Below are positions 53,514 through 62,290 of a stretch of DNA of 64,000 nt, in pieces (positions within the stretch are counted from its first letter, which is position 1; each line of letters starts with the position of its first letter). The position numbers and the translations under genes were made by a program. The stretch spans positions 1-64,000 of the forward strand of contig NZ_VKDE01000010.1 in the NCBI RefSeq assembly GCF_007097485.1. The letters run 5' to 3'. Origin of the DNA: Carboxylicivirga sp. M1479. Its GTDB lineage: Bacteria; Bacteroidota; Bacteroidia; Bacteroidales; Marinilabiliaceae. A model generated the notes under the pieces. The model saw only the letters and a list, made by a program, of their open reading frames with translations, had not been told where the DNA came from and ran no database searches.

Positions 53514-56500
53514 TTAGAATGAAACATTAACACCCATAGAGATCACTCTTGCAGGATTATAATCGTATCCATCAGGTGTACCAGCTAAGTTGTACTGAGG
53601 ATTTAATCCTTTACGTGCACTTGAAAGGAATAAATTTTCACCAGTTACGAACACTTTCAAATGACCAATACCAGCATTTTTAACAAATGCTTGTCTGAAA
53701 GTATATGATAAGTTTACATTCTTTAATGCGATGTAAGAAGCATCCGTTAAATAACGTGTTGACATTGTTTGATTAATTAACGAATTACCATTCTCCATTC
53801 TTGGAACATCGGTAATATCACCTGGATTTTTCCAAGCTCTTGCCATATCAGGGTGTAAAGATTCACCATATTCACCTTCGTGCATCATGTTGGCATATCC
53901 GTAATCAAGAATTTCTCCTCCTACACCATAAGTAAACATGAAGTCTAATGCGAAGCCTTTATAACTCATACTATTACGTATAGAACCAAAAAAGTCAGGC
54001 TGTGAAGTAGCTCCGGTATATCCTTTACCTGCATCATTGTAATCTTCAACAGTTACATATTCACCAGTAGTTTCATCAACTTCTCTTTCAAAATTTCCAG
54101 TTGGCAAACCTTCTTCAGTTTCAGTTTCTACCCAATTATAATACAATGGCATACCGTTGTCAGGATTAACACCTGCATAATCGTAAATAAAATACTCGTA
54201 ACGGTTACGACCTTCGGCCCAACGTTTAGAACCTGTAACAACAGGATCAGGTATCTCTGTAATTTCAGCATTAAGCGTGGACACCTGTAAATATAGATCC
54301 CAGTTAAAATCAGATGTACGGAAAATAGTACCCGTAAGTCCTAATTCCAATCCTGAATTAACCATTGTTGCAATGTTAGCAGGCTTCTCACTTAAACCAT
54401 TTGATAATGGAATTGGTACATTGTACAACAAGTCAGAAGATGTTTTATTCCAATATTCAATAGAACCATCAATTCTTCTGTCGAGAACTGCAAATTCTAA
54501 AGCGACGTCATACGATTCACTTGTTTCCCAAGTTAATTGCTCATTTCCTAAGTTCGACCAATAAATACCTGGCTCACCAGCGTTAGGATAAAGTGCATAA
54601 CGCGGCTGAGAGATATAAAAATCACGATTTCCATCACCGTCTAATAATGCATCCTGACCTACTTGACCAAATGAAGCTCTTAATTTTAATTTATCAACCC
54701 AAGAAATGTTTTGAATAAACTGCTCTTGATCCATTCTCCAAGAACCACCAAGTGAAAAGAAGTTACCCCAACGAACATCAGATGAAAATACAGAAGAACC
54801 ATCACGACGGAATGAACCACTTGCATAATACTTGTCGTTAAAGTTGTAGTTGGCACGAGCAAAGTAACCTTCAGTACGTTTATCTGAAGAATAGCCAGAT
54901 AAATCAGATACTTTAGAGAAGTTATCAAATTCGTAGATACCTGTTGCTGTTTGCGTATTTTTCATTCCACCACTACCGGTGTAATGACGATCAAAACTCT
55001 CATGACCTAAAGTTATATCGAAGTTATGACCTGTTTCAAATCGCTTATTATACATTAATAATTGAGCAAAGTTCTCAGTTGTTCTTCGGTAACGATCCTC
55101 ACTATAACGTCCGCCTGGAGCTCCATCACCCACAACGTTGTTCTCATATTCTTTATTAATATAATCCTGAACATCTAAACCATATGTCATTTTAGCTGTT
55201 AGACCATCCATAATAAAGAATTCTGCATAATATCTAGAGATAAGCGTATTACGCTTTGTGATATCACTATTCCAAAGAGTTTCAGCAACTGTATGACGAC
55301 CGACTAAAGAAGGACGAGCAGCAATATCATAATCAGGATAACCTTCACCTAAGTCATATTGTTTCTTTCCTGCTTCATCCAAAATATAATCCCCCGTTGT
55401 TGGGTCTATTACATATACTGGATAAATAGAACCAATGCTTTTAGCGAAAAAGAATGGGTTAGCATAACTAGTACCCCTTGACTGAGGCCCTGATGTTTCA
55501 CTCATTGCAGCATTTAAACTACCACCTAATTTCAACCATTTTTTTGGCTGGAAATTACCTTTCAGTAAAGTTGTTAAACGATCATATGCACTGTTAATTA
55601 CATAACCTGTCTCATCCAAGTATGAGGTTGAGAAGTACACATCAGCCTTATCATTACCACCTGAGATATTAATAGAATACTGCTCACGCTTACCTTTTTG
55701 AGTAAGAGCATCGTACCAATCTAAGCCTTTAGCATTTACCTGTGCATTCGGATTTAGAACTCCGTTAACATCAACAATCTGATCATTAGGGACATTAAAT
55801 GGATTGTAGGCCAAACGATCAGCAATTTTTAAAGATGCTTCCAAAGCAGGATCACCAGTAAACTCATCATCCTCAATCAAAGCTCTTTTGTATCCTTGGT
55901 ACATTAATTCATAATACTGACCAGGATTAGCATAGTCGTAATTAGGTATCGCCTGAGAAATTACCCCATAATTAGCAGCTACATTTACTTTAATACCTCC
56001 ATCTTTACTCTTACCGCCTTTGGTTGTTATTACCACAACACCGTTAGCAGCGCGCGAACCATAAAGCGCAGTAGAGTTAGCATCCTTTAGAATGGTCATC
56101 GATTGAATATCCTCAGGATTAATGTTATTTAATCCACCTTCATACTGCACACCATCAACAATAAACAAAGGATCGGTAGTACCATTAAGTGTTCCAACTC
56201 CACGAATAATAATATCTGGAGAAGAACCTGGCTGACCAGATGAAGACATCACCTGAACACCAGTAGCATTACCTTCAATCGCTTGAACGGCAGAAGTAAC
56301 TGCTCTGGACTCTAAATCTTTGGCGCCTACAACAGATGCAGAACCCGTAAAGGCTTCTTTTGTTGTAGTACCATAAGCAACAACCATTACTTCACCTACA
56401 TCAACAGCATCGCTTTGCATTGAAGCATTAATAGTTGTTTGCCCATTAAATGCAACTTCTTGAGATGTCATTCCTACGAATGAAAAAACAATTGTGGTTG

Positions 56501-56702
56501 CGTCATTAGGAACAGACAAATTGTAAGTACCGTCGGGAGTTGTAACTGTACCAATGGTTGTTCCTTTTACAAAAACTGAGACTCCAGGGATCGGACTACC
56601 ATCCCCCGCATCAGTAACTGTTCCGGTTACATCTGTAGTTTGTGCAAAAGCCTGCACACCCATAATAACCAAAACCGAAAGTGCAAATAGTACTTTCTTC
56701 AT
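53514..56702 (-). CDS. SusC/RagA-family TonB-dependent transporter, pair 2
   Basis: A 1062-residue transporter with the same plan as SusC 1. The signal peptide (to AFAQ) is followed by a regulatory domain nearly identical at the protein level to SusC 1 (PIPGVSVFVKGTTIGTVTTP) though the codons differ at many synonymous sites. The TonB box is EVMVVAYGTTTKEAFTGS, and the plug has TTDPLFIVDGVQYEGG. The barrel ends in ARVISMGVNVSF. It is a partner of the SusD at 51868. Its promoter box TACTTTTG (56754) and AAACCTTTAGTTT leader match the arrangement of SusC 1. Confidence 0.96.
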   Translation of the reverse strand: MKKVLFALSVLVIMGVQAFAQTTDVTGTVTDAGDGSPIPGVSVFVKGTTIGTVTTPDGTYNLSVPNDATTIVFSFVGMTSQEVAFNGQTTINASMQSDAVDVGEVMVVAYGTTTKEAFTGSASVVGAKDLESRAVTSAVQAIEGNATGVQVMSSSGQPGSSPDIIIRGVGTLNGTTDPLFIVDGVQYEGGLNNINPEDIQSMTILKDANSTALYGSRAANGVVVITTKGGKSKDGGIKVNVAANYGVISQAIPNYDYANPGQYYELMYQGYKRALIEDDEFTGDPALEASLKIADRLAYNPFNVPNDQIVDVNGVLNPNAQVNAKGLDWYDALTQKGKREQYSINISGGNDKADVYFSTSYLDETGYVINSAYDRLTTLLKGNFQPKKWLKLGGSLNAAMSETSGPQSRGTSYANPFFFAKSIGSIYPVYVIDPTTGDYILDEAGKKQYDLGEGYPDYDIAARPSLVGRHTVAETLWNSDITKRNTLISRYYAEFFIMDGLTAKMTYGLDVQDYINKEYENNVVGDGAPGGRYSEDRYRRTTENFAQLLMYNKRFETGHNFDITLGHESFDRHYTGSGGMKNTQTATGIYEFDNFSKVSDLSGYSSDKRTEGYFARANYNFNDKYYASGSFRRDGSSVFSSDVRWGNFFSLGGSWRMDQEQFIQNISWVDKLKLRASFGQVGQDALLDGDGNRDFYISQPRYALYPNAGEPGIYWSNLGNEQLTWETSESYDVALEFAVLDRRIDGSIEYWNKTSSDLLYNVPIPLSNGLSEKPANIATMVNSGLELGLTGTIFRTSDFNWDLYLQVSTLNAEITEIPDPVVTGSKRWAEGRNRYEYFIYDYAGVNPDNGMPLYYNWVETETEEGLPTGNFEREVDETTGEYVTVEDYNDAGKGYTGATSQPDFFGSIRNSMSYKGFALDFMFTYGVGGEILDYGYANMMHEGEYGESLHPDMARAWKNPGDITDVPRMENGNSLINQTMSTRYLTDASYIALKNVNLSYTFRQAFVKNAGIGHLKVFVTGENLFLSSARKGLNPQYNLAGTPDGYDYNPARVISMGVNVSF

Positions 56703-56753
56703 AAACTAAAGGTTTTAAATTAATAATTACATGTTAATTGTTAGTTTCCGTGC

Positions 56754-56761
56754 CAAAAGTA
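56754..56761 (-). promoter_or_regulatory. Bacteroidota -7 promoter box of SusC pair 2
   Basis: TACTTTTG on the minus strand fits TAnnTTTG, about 52 bp ahead of the start codon. The flanks (GTTAAAAAGTATG, AGTATTGT before it) match those of SusC pair 1. Confidence 0.65.
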
Positions 56762-57061
56762 ACAATACTTCCTAATTTTTCATACTTTTTAACAGTCTTG
56801 TTGGTGACGCAAATCATGTTTTAAAGCAGTTGTAACAAACATTAACTTTCATTCGGCTTCCAATATCATTTCGTAACGTATTTGTACTCTTTCACTAACA
56901 TTTAAACAACCATAATACCTCAATTGCCTATGGAGCGTTAATTTTTAATAAAAAAATTTAAAAAAATCACTTTTGATTAGTATCCTCCACGACTATTTCC
57001 ACACTTTGTATAGCATAAATTCAATGAATGATGAACGAAATCAAGACTAGGCACATGCAAC
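56762..57061. other. Intergenic region between SusC 2 and the SusCD 3 terminator
   Basis: About 300 bp, AT-rich, no gene. The part nearest SusC 2 continues the conserved promoter context. No repeat or RNA structure was recognised in the rest. Confidence 0.4.
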
Positions 57062-57066
57062 AAAAA

Positions 57067-57089
57067 AGGGCCACTCAATGAGCAGCCCT
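57067..57089 (-). terminator. Terminator of SusCD pair 3
   Basis: The arms AGGGC (57067-57071) and GCCCT (57085-57089) with an inner CTCA/TGAG pairing are followed by a T run on the minus strand. They lie about 41 bp past the SusD 3 stop. Confidence 0.8.
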
Positions 57090-57129
57090 AAAAATCAATA
57101 TTTCTATTGACTGGATTTAACACGAACTA

Positions 57130-58599
57130 TTATGGATTTTGATCTTCTTCATTAATTTCACTATTCGCATCCAATTCGTTTTGCGGAATTTGATAAATAA
57201 AGCGATTGTCGTTTGCAGGCACTTGCTTTATTACTGTCGCATGATGATTTGTTGACTTTGTTCTATCCAAAGCTTCGCCGCGACGTATCATATCAAGAAA
57301 TCGCTTGCCTTCACCCCAGCACTCAATTCGCTTCTGAAAATAAATTTCTTCTTGCAATGATCGTCCAGAAGTTGTTGCACTATATTCCGGATTACGTGTT
57401 TTCATAACCTCTTCCAATGCAAGCTTAGCACCAGCCTCGTTTTTATTAAGTAACATGGCCTCGGCTTTTAAGAAATACATTTCGGCAACTCTATAATATA
57501 TATAGTCAGCTTCAAAACCACCAACATCGGCAAATTTTGAGCAAACTTTATACGTTACGCCTTCAACAACTTTATCCTGAAACCATTTTGAGCGCTCATC
57601 ATTTTCATCAACACCATCGATCAATTCACTGGCAACTTCTTTATATTGAGACAAACCTCCAGCATATCCTGCGCCATAAGGGTTGATATGACTTGGGAAT
57701 GAAGCATAGAAAGTACACGTTTCGGCGTTGATACGCGATCCCCATAACACTTCATTCATATCAACACTATTAAAACCATTGTGTACCTCTGAACCAGATA
57801 ACAATGTACCGCCCTGCATGGCCAAGTCGCAATACTTCACAACCTCATCCCACTGATTCGGGTAATCATCAACAAAACTGATGACATTAGCCAAAATAGC
57901 TGCAACAGCATATTCGTTTAACTCTTCGGGTTTAGCTTTACCAGCGCCTTTTAGTAAATCATAGGCTGATGTTAAGTCGGCAATAATTAAGTCATACACA
58001 TCAGCAACAGGCTGACGAGCAGCTAAGACTGCATCTTCGGTATAAATAGGTATACCAGCCGCATTCTTATCAATGCTATAAGGGTGCTGGTAACGATTAA
58101 TCAAACCAAAGTAAGAATATCCGCGTGCTGCATAAGCCTGGCCTAAGATATTCTTGTGCTCATCGCTTAACTCAACCGTTTCTTCAGCTGGCTTTAACAA
58201 TGTAATTGCATTATTTGCTCCTCGTATTAATTCGTAATAAAGCGCCCAACAACTACGTGGTCTTCTGTAAGCAGCAGCTCTGTTATCTAATCGATAATCA
58301 AAAACAAACCAACCATTATTATAAGCTATATCGTCGGTCATCATATCAGAACCAAGCTCCATGGCTTTCACACCAAAATCATCATGACTGGTTCTGTACT
58401 TAAACATATCGGTATAAATACCAGCCACGTTGGCTTTAGCAATTGACACAACGGCACCTGGGTCGGTCACCAACAAATCATCAATCTGCTCTTGAGAGGC
58501 TCTATCGGTTGGCTCGTGATTAAAAAATTCATCGGAGCATGCGGTAAACATACCCAGCAAACCAAGCATCAAGAATATATGTATTCTATGTAATTTCAT
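57130..58599 (-). CDS. SusD/RagB-family surface lipoprotein, pair 3
   Basis: A 489-residue lipoprotein (MFTAC, Cys21) starting SDEFFNHEPTDRASQ. It contains ILGQAYAARGYSYFGLINRYQHPY (about 151-174) and ends with YFQKRIECWGEGKRFLDMIRRGEALDRTK. It is shorter than pairs 1 and 2. The partner SusC starts at 61775 and the two genes are 11 bp apart. The substrate is unknown. Confidence 0.95.
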   Translation of the reverse strand: MKLHRIHIFLMLGLLGMFTACSDEFFNHEPTDRASQEQIDDLLVTDPGAVVSIAKANVAGIYTDMFKYRTSHDDFGVKAMELGSDMMTDDIAYNNGWFVFDYRLDNRAAAYRRPRSCWALYYELIRGANNAITLLKPAEETVELSDEHKNILGQAYAARGYSYFGLINRYQHPYSIDKNAAGIPIYTEDAVLAARQPVADVYDLIIADLTSAYDLLKGAGKAKPEELNEYAVAAILANVISFVDDYPNQWDEVVKYCDLAMQGGTLLSGSEVHNGFNSVDMNEVLWGSRINAETCTFYASFPSHINPYGAGYAGGLSQYKEVASELIDGVDENDERSKWFQDKVVEGVTYKVCSKFADVGGFEADYIYYRVAEMYFLKAEAMLLNKNEAGAKLALEEVMKTRNPEYSATTSGRSLQEEIYFQKRIECWGEGKRFLDMIRRGEALDRTKSTNHHATVIKQVPANDNRFIYQIPQNELDANSEINEEDQNP

Positions 58600-58610
58600 T
58601 TTTGTAATGT

Positions 58611-61600
58611 TTAAAAGTTAACATTCAAGCCAAAAGAGACTGTTCTAATAGGCGCATAATTAAAGCTTGTGTTTGAGCCACTAAAGTATTGGCGCGGGTC
58701 CATACCTGATCGCTTACTGAACAACAACACATTATCAGCAGCAAAGTACACTCGCAACGATTTAACATGTAAATCATTTAACAGCTGAGCTGGAAAAGTA
58801 TATCCCAATGTGATGTTTCTAATATTAAAATAAGAAGCATCAATTAAGAATCGATCTGACTGCTGATTAGCATCCTGATAATTCTCCTCCAAACGAGGCA
58901 CATCGGTATTTGGATTGTCTGGGGTCCATGCATTATTGATATCTGTATGCCAGTTTGTACCCAAACGGCCAGCATGCATTAAACCTGCATAGTTCCCATC
59001 ATATACCTGACCGCCAAATTGAAAATTGGTTACGACAGATAAATCAATGCTCTTATAGGTAAATGTGTTATTCCAAGATCCTTGAAAATCGGGCAATGAC
59101 GAACCGCTAATCTCGCGAGAATCAGAGCTACTTACCTGCTCATAACTATCGGTTTTAACTTTTACCTCGTTGCCTTCTTCATCCACCGAATTCATCCAAT
59201 ACAAAGCCGAGCCTGTTTCAGGATCAACACCTGCCCATTGGTTCAAATAAAAATCGTAAATAGAACCGCCAACAGTTAATATTTTATTACCCATCACAAT
59301 TCCATTCTCTACCTTATCAGCAGGAAGACTCGTTATTTCATTTTTATAATGCGTACCAAACAAGGCCATGTTCCATGTGAAGTTATTATTGCGAACAATA
59401 TCGTAAGCCACATTAAAGTCAATACCTTCGTTTTTCATATCAGCGATATTCTCAGGAATATAGGCTATACCCGATGACGTTGGCTGAGGATTATTAAAAA
59501 GAAGGTCAGAAGTAGCCCTATTGAAATACTCAAACTCAAATCTTAAGCGATTATGAAGAGCCGTTAACTCAACCCCAACATTTAAGTTCTTGCTTACTTC
59601 CCAGGATAAATCTTTATTTCCTTTGTAAGCTAATGAAAGACTCACTTCGCCATTGTTGTTAACCACATCGTACATATCCTTGTATGGATAATATACGGTA
59701 TTGCTATTGGTATCAAGTATCCCATCATTTCCTTGTACACCATAAGATCCTTTTAACTTTAAGTTGTCGACCCAAGTAACCTGACTCATAAACTCCTCTT
59801 CGCTTACTCGCCACGATCCACCAACAGACCAAAAGTTACCCCATCGGTTATTATCATGAAACTTTGATGAACCATCGGTTCTGAAACTAGCAGAAAAATA
59901 ATAGCGATCTTTAAAATCATAGTTTACCTGAGACAGGAAACTTTCGATTGTGTGGCGATTGGCATAAGATGTTAAACCAACCATATTTACCCCGTTATTA
60001 AACTCATGATTATCAGGGATGAAAAAGTTAGTTTTCTCACCATACAACTGTTTCATTTCGTAGTTATACGATTCGTGACCAACTAAGGCTGAAATCGAGT
60101 GCTGACCAAATGATTGATTATACTTTAGCAGTTGATTAATGGTTGTTGTTTGGTAACGATTACCCCATTTTTGTGAACGACCGTTAACATTAACTGCATC
60201 ACCATTTAGTGGGCTATAGAAAACAGATCGATTGAGGTTACGAAGGTCGTAAGCCATATTAGCCGTAATGTTGAAGTGCTGTAAGAAATCTACAGATAAG
60301 TAAGTACGATTACTAAAACTATCTTCAACACGATTATTTAGATCATAAGCCGACATGGCTGCAGGGTTCTGACGAGCACCGTATACACGCCCCGAAGTCC
60401 CCTCCATTGTTTTATCTCCAAAATCGTACATCACTTCACCCGTTGGACTATATTGTTTATTTCCATCGGCATCGTAGATATAAACTGGATAGATAGGTGC
60501 CACATTCTGCGTAAACATAAATGGGTTAGAAAATGAATTTCCTGATGATGTTTTAGGTGCATCCTGCTCTCCTCGGGCATACGATAAGTTCGAACCAATC
60601 TTAATGTGTTCAGTAATCTGATAGTCGAGGTTACTTCTTAAAGAAAAACGTTCAAATGACGAACCCCTAATAATACCTTCATCATTTAAGTAACCCAAGG
60701 AAATATAGTGCGTTGTTTTTTCTGATCCTCCACTAATATTCAGGTTATACTCCTGTCGCTTTCCATTGTTAAAGGTCTCATCTTCCCAATTATCATTATA
60801 AAGATAAGATGCGCTTGTTACGGTTCCATCGGGCATAACTACTTGTGTATCATCTACACCTCTATAAGGATTATAGCCACCTAAACGATTGATCAAATCA
60901 TTAGACGCTTCAACACCTGCTTCCTCAAGCGTATACTCGTCTCCTGCATAAAATCCATTGCGATAGGCCTCCCATGCTTTTCCAAAATACTGCCCAGGAT
61001 CAGTATACACATCGTAGGCCGGCACAGCTCTGGAATTAACTCCCACGCGAGCATCAAATGAAACACGAGTCTCTCCTTTTTTACCTTTTTTAGTGGTAAT
61101 CATGATAACACCATTGGCACCACGCGAACCATAAAGAGCAGCACTTGCCGCATCTTTTAAAACCGTTAACGATTCAATATCTTGCGGATTAATTGCATTC
61201 AACTTACCATCATAAGGTACACCATCAACCACGTACAATGGCGAGCTGGAAGCATTAATAGAGCCCACTCCCCGAATTCGAATAGCAGCATCAGATCCTG
61301 GCTGACCACTTGAGCTTACCACCTGCACTCCTGAAGTAGTTCCTTCCAGTGCTTTGGATACCGATGAGGTTTGCATTTTTGCAATTTGCTCCCCACCTAC
61401 AACAGATGCAGAACCAGTAAATGATTCTTTTTTTGCAGTACCGTAAGCAACCACCATCACTTCTCCCACATCGATTGCATCGCCTTGCATTACAGCATTA
61501 ATAGTTGTTTTACCATCAATTACAATTTCTTGCATGGTCATACCAACAAACGAAAAAACAAGAGTTGTTGCATCTGCTGGCACTTCAAGATTGTAGGCTC

Positions 61601-61775
61601 CATCCGGCATTGTAATGGTTCCAACAGTTGTTCCTTTGACAAAGACTGACACACCTGGAATGGGACTTCCATCACTTGCATCAGTCACAATTCCGGTCAA
61701 GCTAGTGGTTTGTGCAATCAACGATTGCAAACCAAGCATAACCATTAACGAAAGTGCACATAGTACTTTCTTCAT
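58611..61775 (-). CDS. SusC/RagA-family TonB-dependent transporter, pair 3
   Basis: A 1054-residue transporter. The signal peptide (to LIAQ) precedes the regulatory domain (TGIVTDASDGSPIPGVSV), the TonB box EVMVVAYGTAKKESFTGS, the plug segment ASSSPLYVVDGVPYDGK and a barrel ending IRTVSFGLNVNF. It shares more with SusC 1 than SusC 2 over the N-terminal domain. The AAACCTTTAGTCT leader directly precedes the start codon. Its promoter box is less clear than in pairs 1 and 2; TATTTTAG at about 61824 on the minus strand is a possible -7 element. It is transcribed away from mutS. Confidence 0.96.
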   Translation of the reverse strand: MKKVLCALSLMVMLGLQSLIAQTTSLTGIVTDASDGSPIPGVSVFVKGTTVGTITMPDGAYNLEVPADATTLVFSFVGMTMQEIVIDGKTTINAVMQGDAIDVGEVMVVAYGTAKKESFTGSASVVGGEQIAKMQTSSVSKALEGTTSGVQVVSSSGQPGSDAAIRIRGVGSINASSSPLYVVDGVPYDGKLNAINPQDIESLTVLKDAASAALYGSRGANGVIMITTKKGKKGETRVSFDARVGVNSRAVPAYDVYTDPGQYFGKAWEAYRNGFYAGDEYTLEEAGVEASNDLINRLGGYNPYRGVDDTQVVMPDGTVTSASYLYNDNWEDETFNNGKRQEYNLNISGGSEKTTHYISLGYLNDEGIIRGSSFERFSLRSNLDYQITEHIKIGSNLSYARGEQDAPKTSSGNSFSNPFMFTQNVAPIYPVYIYDADGNKQYSPTGEVMYDFGDKTMEGTSGRVYGARQNPAAMSAYDLNNRVEDSFSNRTYLSVDFLQHFNITANMAYDLRNLNRSVFYSPLNGDAVNVNGRSQKWGNRYQTTTINQLLKYNQSFGQHSISALVGHESYNYEMKQLYGEKTNFFIPDNHEFNNGVNMVGLTSYANRHTIESFLSQVNYDFKDRYYFSASFRTDGSSKFHDNNRWGNFWSVGGSWRVSEEEFMSQVTWVDNLKLKGSYGVQGNDGILDTNSNTVYYPYKDMYDVVNNNGEVSLSLAYKGNKDLSWEVSKNLNVGVELTALHNRLRFEFEYFNRATSDLLFNNPQPTSSGIAYIPENIADMKNEGIDFNVAYDIVRNNNFTWNMALFGTHYKNEITSLPADKVENGIVMGNKILTVGGSIYDFYLNQWAGVDPETGSALYWMNSVDEEGNEVKVKTDSYEQVSSSDSREISGSSLPDFQGSWNNTFTYKSIDLSVVTNFQFGGQVYDGNYAGLMHAGRLGTNWHTDINNAWTPDNPNTDVPRLEENYQDANQQSDRFLIDASYFNIRNITLGYTFPAQLLNDLHVKSLRVYFAADNVLLFSKRSGMDPRQYFSGSNTSFNYAPIRTVSFGLNVNF

Positions 61776-62290
61776 AGACTAAAGGTTTTAAATTAATAAT
61801 ACTATTTGATTGAATTTTCGCGACTAAAATAGTATTACTATCATTATTAATACCAATATCTCATATGATAATAGTCATCTTAATTTTCTTTTCCTTTTTA
61901 ATAATTATTTATATTGACACAAAACAACTATAATCACAACAATACAAATACGTATGAAATTGAAATAACCCAAATGTACTATGCATAACAAATCGTCAAC
62001 ACACATTAAATCCTGCTTTCAAACGGATCTAATTCATAAGGAAACAAAACTAGTCCTAAGCACACATCTAACGCCAATACAACTTTCTTTATTAAATCCA
62101 CATGTTGGATCATTTTTAGAAATGAGATTTATTTCTAAAATAAATTCACTCAAGTATCAACTATCACCTTTCGTTTTTCAAGCTATAAATTCTACTTTTG
62201 GAAGCTGTATTGATAAGAGCAAGATTGAATAGTTATTTACAGTCTATTCTACCTCCAGTACACAACTAGGATACATTTAAAAGATAGACA
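61776..62290. other. Divergent intergenic region between SusC 3 and mutS
   Basis: An AT-rich region of about 515 bp. An 83-codon open frame on the plus strand (61981-62232) has no recognisable motifs, start signal or family; it is left unannotated as unlikely but not excluded. Promoters for both neighbours should lie here. No repeat was found apart from an ATACCAAT at about 61850. Confidence 0.4.

Noticed and set aside
61981-62232. An 83-codon frame upstream of mutS
   Set aside because: No start signal, no motif or hydrophobic pattern, and AT-rich context. It may be real but is not supported.
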